From contig JANBXD010000008.1 in NCBI GenBank assembly GCA_024472245.1, positions 496,001 through 560,000 on the forward strand: DNA of 64,000 nt, given 5' to 3'. The notes under the pieces were generated by a model. The model was not told where the DNA came from, ran no database searches, and was given only the letters and a program-made list of their open reading frames with translations. The position numbers and the translations under genes were made by a program. This document shows positions 57,071 to 64,000 of this stretch, in pieces. Position 1 is the first letter of the stretch, and each line of letters begins with the position of its first letter. Origin of the DNA: Beauveria sp. NWAFU-1 (Eukaryota; Ascomycota; Sordariomycetes; Hypocreales; Cordycipitaceae).

Positions 57071-58169
57071 ATGACATCTAATAAAGCCGCCTGGATAAAA
57101 AAGCGCTATGAGCCGATTGAGGTAGAAGCCGCTGAGGTATGGGTTCCCGAACGTGGTGAAGTATTGGTTCGCAATGAGGCTATAAGCTTTAACCCGATTG
57201 ATGCCAAAGTTCAAAGGTAAGTACTTTAATATGTACATTAATGGGGAATACCTGTTCGAAAATTGCTAACTGTATTGAAGGCTAGACTTGTTCAAATCCG
57301 AGTACCCCCACATCGGCGGGTTCACGTTTGCGGGAACCGTGATCAAGACAGGCCCCGAAGTTGCTTCCGTTAAACCAGGAGACCGAGTAGCTATTGCTCG
57401 CTGGGGCAGGGCAGCAATCGAAAACAGGTTCGCAGCATGTCAGCAATATGCAATTGGCCTGGAGCAGAATATGGTGAGACTCGGGCCGGAAACGACTCTG
57501 GAGGATGGCTCTGGTGTTATCGCCAACCTCGCGACCGTAGTCTCTGCTCTAACGATTCATATGGGCTTGTCTAAGCCGCCCGTGGCTGGACGTTCGGAGC
57601 CTAACGGGAAGAGAATCTTTATATATGGGGGGTCGTCGGCTGTTGGCGGGCTGGCAGTGAAGTATGCCACGGATGCTGGTTATCACGTGGTGACGACTTC
57701 GTCACCGAAGAACAGAGAGCTTGTGGAAAAGCGGAACGCGACACACATCATCGACCATACTCAGCCAAGAGAGGACCTCATTCGAGAAATACAGGCTCAT
57801 GGGCCTTATGAGGGCATTCTCGAGACTATTGCCTCCCCGCCGGCGACCAAGCTCATGGTTGAGCTACTTCAAGAGACTGGGGGCCTATTCCTCTCGACAG
57901 GTCCGACTTCAGAGGACAGCGCACTCCCTGGCAATGTGCAGAAGAAGTGGGCGGGGTATTCTGAAGACTTGGTTTCAGAGGCAAGCAACCAAGGTCTACG
58001 TGACTGGTACCTGAAAAGCTATCTGCCTGCAGCTTTGAAGAGCGGCGAAGTATGGTCGAACCCTCCGTTAAAACTCGAGGGAGGGTTGAACGCCGTTCAG
58101 CGGGCGCTGGATCTATTGTATGAGGGCAAAGTTAGTGGATCTAAGGTGGTGGTTAATCCATTGAATTGA
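57071..58169 (+). CDS. Zinc-free medium-chain dehydrogenase/reductase
   Basis: Predicted 344 residues in two exons (57071-57216, 57281-58169; 64-bp intron). The GroES-like domain starts MTSNKAAWIKKRYEPIEV and includes GEVLVRNEAISFNPIDAKVQ. The catalytic-zinc cysteine and histidine ligands of classic alcohol dehydrogenases are absent, and the HPEGH-type structural-zinc loop is missing. The Rossmann domain has YGGSSAVGG near residue 185. Such proteins include quinone oxidoreductases, trans-acting enoyl reductases of polyketide pathways and similar NADPH enzymes. Substrate unknown. No biosynthetic core gene is in the window, so I would not assume a secondary-metabolite role. The gene lies 1.4 kb from the dioxygenase and is probably unrelated. 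Confidence 0.85.
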
Positions 58170-58317
58170 TCTGTGCTGTCGGTTTCTTTGTTTAACCACT
58201 AAGCATCTTTTCACATAACTTGTTATAAATTTCATAATTCTTGTGTCCGATCCATGTGCGGAGCGACAGCATCGTGGATTCATTGTAGTACTATCCGTGA
58301 AAGAGGTCAAGATGGCG

Positions 58318-58436
58318 ATCAACGCAATTCATTCAACCTCAGCCATCAATTGAGTGGGTTGGCTGATAAAAAAACCTTTCCTCCGTTGAGTTGATCAATC
58401 TCGGCCTGTGTTGAGTTGGTTGACATTGCGTTGATG
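58318..58436. repeat. Foldback repeat
   Basis: The sequence TCAACGCAATTCATTCAAC near 58319 is nearly complementary to that ending at 58436 (GTTGACATTGCGTTGA), with about 75 bp between. It may be a small foldback element or MITE relic. No target duplication found. Confidence 0.35.
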
Positions 58437-58643
58437 GCTGACGAGCCCCCCTGTCCCGCGCTGCTACCTCAGTCGCAATACGGGAATCCGACTCAACTAG
58501 TCAACGCGGTGCTCCTCCCACCCTGCCTCTTCCTCCCGCATCTGCATTGGCGAATATACTTCCCGAGCATGTAAAAAAAGACTTCTTTAACGACATTACA
58601 GAGTGTCTTAATCTAGCTTCCCCCTAGTTGCAGCCGAGCAACT

Positions 58644-59150
58644 CTACTTCGTGCTCGGTGGATAAGAAAATTTCGGCTTAGAGCACGTGCTGTCGTTGTC
58701 ATGGTCAATATCAGCAACGGTCTGGCCAGACTTGGCTTTGGTGAAGTCAATTTCTGCGACAGGGCCAAGCTCAACAATGTCGACAGCAGCTCCAGGCATG
58801 AACGAACCAAAGCCGACATAGCAGGTAGTGCGAGGCGTAATTCATAAGTTTTGCTAGGTTAATCTCTCTAAACAGAAACGGGATCAACCTCCCCAGAGTC
58901 ATTAAAATTTGCGTATCCGACGAGGACCGTCTCTGTATTTTGAAAAGTAGGTAATGTGTATGACGCGTTGACGCATAACTTACTGTATTTATAGATGGGA
59001 AAACCTTTGGTCCGAATGCCGAAAGAATTACTCTTGTCGGTTTTATCGAAAGGCTAGACAAACTGAGCGCCTTCTTCCACAATTTCCATGACTGGAATTG
59101 TACCCGACTTCTCACCGGTTGGCAACTCAACAGCTGATGATATGCAACCA
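58644..59150 (-). pseudogene. Decayed ORF of unknown family
   Basis: On the minus strand from about 59140 one frame reads AVELPTGEKSGTIPVMEIV..., hits a TAG after GAQFV, then continues with SNSFGIRTKGFPIYKY. A possible 52-bp GTAAGT...CAG intron follows, then VLVGYANFNDSGEVDP. A second coherent piece in another frame (YVGFGSFMPGAAVDIVELG, AEIDFTKAKSGQT) ends at a TAG at 58644. The pieces look like one broken gene. I do not recognise it. It could instead be a functional gene with more introns than I resolved, but the in-frame TAG argues against that. Confidence 0.35.
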
Positions 59151-59236
59151 GGCTATAGGCATAAGAGAGAGAGAGAGTTAGTTAATTAATCTATCTATAA
59201 CTATAAGATACTAGCTAATATATATATCTTCTAGTT

Positions 59237-59367
59237 GTGGTTACGGGGGATCGTTCTTCCGGTCTAGTACGGTCAACAACAGCAGCGTCAGCACTATTTA
59301 CCAACTACCACACCATAGTCGTGCTGACAGGCGGCACGGAGCCAGAGGAACGATCCACCGTAACTAC
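59237..59367. mobile_element. Small inverted-repeat element (MITE-like)
   Basis: The 131-bp segment is bounded by 26-bp imperfect inverted repeats beginning GTGGTTACGG on the left and, read inward from the right end, GTAGTTACGG; both contain GGATCGTTC. Four mismatches in all. No ORF inside. A target duplication is not evident. Confidence 0.5.
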
Positions 59368-59702
59368 GTGTATTATATAGCATAGCTAGTATAGTTTGAT
59401 AGTTCCTTAGTTAACTTATTACATTCTCATCCTGTTCTTGACAGTATACTATCAACGCTTCCCTCCTCCTCGTCCGTAGAGTACAGGCTTCCCAGCGTCT
59501 CCGAGTCGTAGTAGTAATTGGACTTGTAGGCCGCCTCGCGGCTGCTGCGCAGGGGGGCTGTCATGCGCCGCCTGGCGTCGGCTCGTATACACCGGGCTGC
59601 TGCCTGGCTGTTGAGGCTGCTGCTGCTGCCGCTGCTGCTCACGGGGCATATATTCCGGACGATACTCGTGCGCCCGCCGGTGGATGCCCGGCACGGCTCT
59701 CA

Positions 59703-62289
59703 TCACCACCGGAAACGGCGATTGGCGCGCGCGGGAGATGGTGTTCGAGGTCGTCTGCCGGCGGTGACAGCAGCAGGCCTGGTCGCGATAGGGACCCTTG
59801 CGCTGGTAGAATAGAATGTGTGCTGCGAGTGCGAATCCACGTCCGTCTCCTCGTCAGTAAAGATGGTTTCGTTGTTGTAGTCGTCGTCAATGCTGGTCGT
59901 AGACTGGCTCAGCTCCGAGGCCTTTCTGTGGAGGAAACGCGGCGGTGGCTGGCGGCTTCGAACTTCGCCTAAGTCATCGTGGTGACGATACGCTGGAGGA
60001 ATAGGAGGATTGAACTGAATGTCTTGCGTGATGTTGGTGCGGGTGCTAGTAGGACGACTCCGGTTCAGGACTGGAACAGGAGGCCGCGGGCGGTCCGCGG
60101 GATGCTGCTGAGAGGTAGGTTGAGCTTGGGCTGGCGGCGGTGGCTGTTGCTGTGTGTGGAAGAAGCTGGGAGTCGATTGCCGGGGCTGTTTGGGGACATA
60201 AGAGAAGGTGAGTTGTGGATGGGACGGTTGTAGGGCGGTATGTATGTATGGATGAGGCGGAGGAGGAGGAGGAGGGGGAGTGGGAGGAGGGGGAGGATGT
60301 GCTTGGGGAGTTGGTGCTGGTTGGGTATAGTTGGACGCAGGTTGGTGTTTTTGGTGTTGGGAATGTGTTCCAGCAGGCTGCTGATGTCGTGGCATCGAGT
60401 GAGCGTGCTCTTTGAATGGCACCTGTTGCTGAGCTGTATCATCTTCGTCCTTCTCCTCCTCCTCCTCCTCCTCTTCCTTCTCCTCCTCCTCTTCCTCCTC
60501 TTCCTCCTCTTCCTCCTCTTCCTCCTCTTCCTCCTCTTCCTCCTCTTCCTCCTCTTCCTCCTCTTCCTCCTCTTCCTCCTCTTCCTCCTCTTCCTCCTCT
60601 TCCTCCTCTTCCTCCTCTTCCTCCTCTTCCTCCTCTTCCTCCTCTTCCTCCTCTTCCTCCTCTTCCTCCTCTTCCTCCTCTTCCTCCTCTTCCTCCTCTT
60701 CCTCCTCTTCCTCCTCTTCCTCCTCTTCCTCCTCTTCCTCCTCTTCCTCCTCTTCCTCCTCTTCCTCCTCTTCCTCCTCTTCCTCATCCTCTCCTGCTTC
60801 TACTTCACTTTCATCATTACCTGAGTCTTCCTCACCAAGAAGTTGAGGCAGTGCTAACAAAGCTAAATCCTCTTGGTGACGGCCAACATGTCGTTGATAG
60901 TGCTTGAGTGTTGGTAATAACTCGTCACATAAGGGACATTGTGCGGGATCATTTGTAGGCTTTGGCCGCGAGCAGAGAGTGAGTAGACTGTCTAGAAGTG
61001 TTGATTTCGAGGCCGCTGCATGTGCCTCTGCTAGGTGGTGCTTCATGTCTTTGAGCGAAGGAAATGTCTGGTTGCACCCGAGACAACAAGTCCATGTTTT
61101 CCAGTGATATATTTGCACGTGGTCTGCCCACTGATAGCGTTGCTGAAAGTCCTGGTCGGGATTTGGGCAATCGGGGGACACACATACATAGGGGCGCAAG
61201 TCCGCGAATACGTGTTTTCTGCATTAGGGAATGAGCATTATATTCTTGAATTGTTTCAAATCGTTTTGAAGATATACTCACTTCCATAAACGCCTCGAGT
61301 GAATTGAAATCATTGAAAAGCAGAATGGGCATTCAAGAGGTCCATTCTCAGCCTTCTCGGGAAGAGTCGGGGTTTTTGGTCGTCGGGCGTTCGCAGCAGA
61401 CGTCCCATACGAGATTCGGGATCGCTCAGCATCCGAGGCATCATCGTCATGCAATGAACTTAGGATATCTAAGTCTATCTGTTTCAGACGGTCCGGGATA
61501 GATGAGGCAACTGTATTCTGCAAGGTATATTCGACTTCGTCATCAGTCTCCAGTCCGCTTGCCATCTTTCGGTGGCGCATTTCGCGATACTTGAAGTATT
61601 GTCGTCGGCGGGAGATTGCCTTGCCGAGTCTTTCGACTACACGGCTTGAAGCATTGGGAAATTCTGCGCGGACATGCTGAACATCAAATGGTTCGAAATG
61701 GGATGTATCAGTAAAGGATGGATTTTTGAAACTATCATGAGGAGCTGGGTTGCGGATGGAAACGGTCAGTCTGAGTAGACAGTTGATGTCTTCGACAATA
61801 CTGGCAAATATTTGAGATAACTCGGACGGCGTTGACGAATCTGGTTCCAGGGCATAGTCATCGTCGGAGTCGTCCTCATCAGAAGACAGAGACTCTCCAC
61901 CCCAAGGAGTGATACCTCCAGTGAGAACATCCTTGGCTAGTCTGGGTTAGATTGACGAGATGCACATGACAAGGGCTCAGCTACCTACCGTCGCTCAGTG
62001 ATACCGCTAAGTCTTGTAGGAGTTTGAGAACCTGATACCGAATGTTTGAGGCGTCTTGAAGGCGATGATCGAGAGAGCTTCGCCCTTTGCTATGAGCACC
62101 TATATTTGCACTCCAAACCTTGAACCTGCTCAATTCAGATTTGACCTTTAACAGCGGCATGTCATTAGGATCACTCCGCTCAGGGCTTTTATCTGATTCA
62201 GCTGGGGCCCTCATCTCCGCCTCAAGTGTGACACAGAGGCTATCGAAGGTCTGTAGACAAGCCGAGGCATTCTTCGCGATAGAGTCCAT
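59703..62289 (-). CDS. C2H2 zinc-finger protein with very long poly-Glu tract
   Basis: Predicted 823 residues in three exons (62289-61989, 61936-61282, 61218-59703). The N-terminal 300 residues resemble a family of fungal proteins with an AcuF-like zinc-finger region: NCLLRLTVSIRNPAPHD, DVQHVRAEFPNASSRVVERLGKAISRRRQYFKYRE. Fingers follow: ECPFCFSMIS, YVCVSPDCPNPDQDF...H, CCLGCNQTF...H, and QCPLCDELLP...H..RH, before ALLALP. Next comes a run of about 110 glutamates coded by GAG/GAA repeats (60455-60785). A Gln/Pro/His-rich tail contains proline runs. Nuclear function is likely but unproven. The stop at 59703 is the simplest; a further 3' exon in another frame (to 59427, with YDSETLGSLYSTDEEEGS) cannot be excluded. 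Confidence 0.82.
60455..60790. repeat. Poly-Glu-coding microsatellite
   Basis: Nearly perfect array of CTTCCTCCT (plus strand), about 36 units of 9 bp. Because the unit is a multiple of three, length changes keep frame. The same DNA also gives long open frames on the other phases, which are artefacts. Confidence 0.92.
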
Positions 62290-62608
62290 GTCTATCAGCA
62301 CGCGAACGGCTCATTGCACGATTTATGATGGTAATGATATTTGTATCTGACGTTTGGATGGATGGTTTATTTCGTCCGGGAGACCCCCGCATGAGGGGTA
62401 AGGGGACGTCCATAACAAGTGATCAGCCACAGTTTTTGGACTGACAGTAATCACCTGCCGCCTCACAGTCTCACTTTTACCCCTCACACCTTCTGCCCCC
62501 TAACTTCCACGCATCTTGTCAACCATTACCAGAATATAAACCCCTATCTGCCTTGGTTGCCTGCAACCTCCCCTACTTCATTTACGTCCATCCGTGTGGC
62601 TTACCGAA
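62290..62608. promoter_or_regulatory. Divergent promoter of zinc-finger and DUF7580-like genes
   Basis: A 319-bp region between two divergent start codons, with a pyrimidine-rich stretch (about 62455-62510) near the right gene, as seen before many fungal start sites. Confidence 0.45.
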
Positions 62609-64000
62609 ATGTCCGGCTTCGAAGTCGCTGGTATCGTTCTTGGTAGCATACCCCTCGTGGTCTCGGCATTGGAGTATTACATGAAGGGCCTCGGCACACT
62701 CGAGAATTTCCGGTCCTACAAGCGAGTGCTCAAGAGCCTGATCCTCACACTCGCTACTGAACATGTCAACTTGCAGAATGTGTGCGAAAAACTGCTTGTC
62801 GGCATCGCCCCTCAAACGTGTATTGAGGAAATGATTGACAACCCATTTGGGAAGCTTTGGAGAGAAGGAGAAGTTTTCGACAAGTTACGACTGCGCCTCT
62901 GGAGATCCTTCAAGATCTTTGATGAGACTGTACGTGATATGAGGGAGGCGATTGAAAAGATGATGGAGAAGCTTCATATCGGGACAAGTGGCAAGGTAAA
63001 TAATGACTTTGACTATTCCTACGTAATTTGCTATTTCTGATCCCGAAAAGCTGATAGATATTAGGTTGAATGGACTGAGAGCATGTCATTCAAGAAGCAG
63101 TTTAAACGCGCTTCGTTCATTCTACAGAAGTCGAACCATGAGGCAACCTTGACAAGGGTCCGCGATGGGGTTTCAGCTCTTCAGAGACTAGCCATGCTAA
63201 ATGTCGAACTTGAGCCGGATAGAAAGTCTCGCTCACAAGGAAGACTGAACAAGCTGGTCAATGAATCATCCCACAGTATTTATCATGCACTGCGGTCGAC
63301 GATGACCTGCAATTGTCCAAGCTTACATGATGTGGGTTTGAGACTAGCGCCTCGATCACGAACAATTATTCCTGAAGACGACGATGACGAAATCACCAAG
63401 GAGCTGCAATTTCGCCTCGCCATTTCACATATGGGAAAGTCACAGAAGCCATCTTTGATGCAATGGAATGAACTCCTCCTTCAAATAAGTCAAGGTCCGG
63501 AGAAGAAACAGACAACGCCAGTTTCATCGCAGGTAAAGTTTTCCGCGAAAAACAGCCTTAAATTCGCCATGTCATTGTCAGCATCCAACACCGCGAGTGA
63601 ATCTCAGTCAACTCAGACATCTGTCATTATCCAGTCGGCAATACCCAACCTCACCCTTAGCACGACCAAGCCCAGCCGGGATCCCGGCCAATCAGGGCGG
63701 ATCAACGATCTTTGTGAAGCAATGCGGCAGATGGGGAAGCAAAAGTGTGGTGATCAATGTGGACACATCCAAGACTGTAGAGCGCAGAAAGACCGCCAGT
63801 ACAGCGTCTACATGCTCGACAGCCCAGGCACTGGCGACGAGTGGACTTTAGTGCCTTTGAAGGATGTTTTGCAGGACCCAAACTTGCTGTATGGCGACAA
63901 GCTACGCCTGGCCTGGACAATCGCATGCAGTGTCTTACAGATCCATGGCACGCCTTGGATGTCGGGTGTTCCGAGGAGCGACGATATTTACATTGCTCAG
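62609..64000 (+). CDS. DUF7580-like protein, 3' part outside the window
   Basis: Two exons in view (62609-62995, 63065 to the window end), 441 residues so far, no stop. The N-terminus MSGFEVAGIVLGSIPLVVSALEYYMKGL is the helical opening shared by many fungal proteins with HeLo-like or DUF7580 regions. The C-terminal part seen here, DKLRLAWTIACSVLQIHGTPW then SDDIYI, matches the start of the DUF7580 C-terminal domain as I remember it. A cluster of cysteines (KCGDQCGHIQDC) lies in between. Functions of this family are unknown; links to NLR-type or heterokaryon-incompatibility proteins are only suggested by domain sharing. It diverges from the zinc-finger gene. Confidence 0.75.

Noticed and set aside
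57071..58169. Part of a polyketide cluster (trans-enoyl reductase)
   Set aside because: The protein resembles such reductases, but no polyketide synthase or other core enzyme is in the window, so the assignment would be a guess.
60065..60907. Poly-Arg/Lys, poly-Leu and poly-Pro ORFs
   Set aside because: All are other phases or the reverse strand of the poly-Glu microsatellite.
1..64000. tRNA, rRNA or CRISPR array
   Set aside because: I looked for tRNA B-box-like sequences, rRNA blocks and regularly spaced identical repeats with unique spacers. None was convincing; CRISPR is not expected in a fungal genome, and the tandem repeats seen have no unique spacers.

Overview
This window looks like nuclear DNA of a filamentous ascomycete (Pezizomycotina, most likely Sordariomycetes; I cannot name the species). 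Genes have several 44-98 bp GT-AG introns, with Zn2Cys6 regulators, secreted hydrolases and Ser/Thr-rich wall proteins. Several blocks are extremely TA-rich and full of stop codons, the signature of repeat-induced point mutation (RIP), so the genome has, or had, RIP-like silencing of repeats.

Layout. 1-2.7 kb: RIP-degraded repeat. 3.4-4.4 kb: NmrA-type NAD(P)-binding protein. 5.2-5.5 kb: possible small hypothetical gene. 6.3-16.4 kb: a coherent four-gene cluster of a secreted GH79 glucuronidase/heparanase-family enzyme, an arylsulfatase without a signal peptide, an MFS sugar transporter and a transcription factor with two tandem Zn2Cys6 domains. The promoters of the first three genes share an 11-bp element, TTCCGAGCGAG and close variants. 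I infer a regulon that cuts, imports and desulfates a sulfated, uronic-acid-containing glycan. 16.6-17.0 kb: RIP-degraded tandem repeat. 17.3-24.4 kb: an MRP-type ABC transporter divergent from a second Zn2Cys6 regulator. 24.9-26.6 kb: secreted M28-like protein with an altered metal site. 27.8-28.3 kb: arylsulfotransferase-like pseudogene. 30.1-36.4 kb: two divergent, repeat-rich surface proteins. 38-38.9 kb: Ala-rich unknown with a SUMO-interaction-like motif. 40.0-46.8 kb: a complete but RIP-killed Ty3/gypsy element with 400-bp LTRs, a 5-bp target duplication and an antisense accessory ORF.

The right part holds a conserved-looking hypothetical (47.8 kb), a secreted M43-type metalloprotease (49.3-50.9 kb), another TA-rich block (52.1-52.8 kb), homogentisate 1,2-dioxygenase (54.3-55.7 kb), a zinc-free medium-chain dehydrogenase (57.1-58.2 kb), a decayed ORF plus small inverted-repeat elements (58.3-59.4 kb), a C2H2 zinc-finger protein with a poly-Glu tract of about 110 residues (59.7-62.3 kb), and a divergent DUF7580-like gene cut by the window end.

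All exon structures were worked out by hand from splice sites, reading phase and remembered family motifs. None has been checked against RNA or a database. The most notable items are the sulfated-glycan cluster with its shared promoter element, the duplicated Zn2Cys6 domain whose two copies are split by introns at the same point, a 14-nt microexon in the arylsulfatase, and the mirror-image RIP gradient across the two LTRs.
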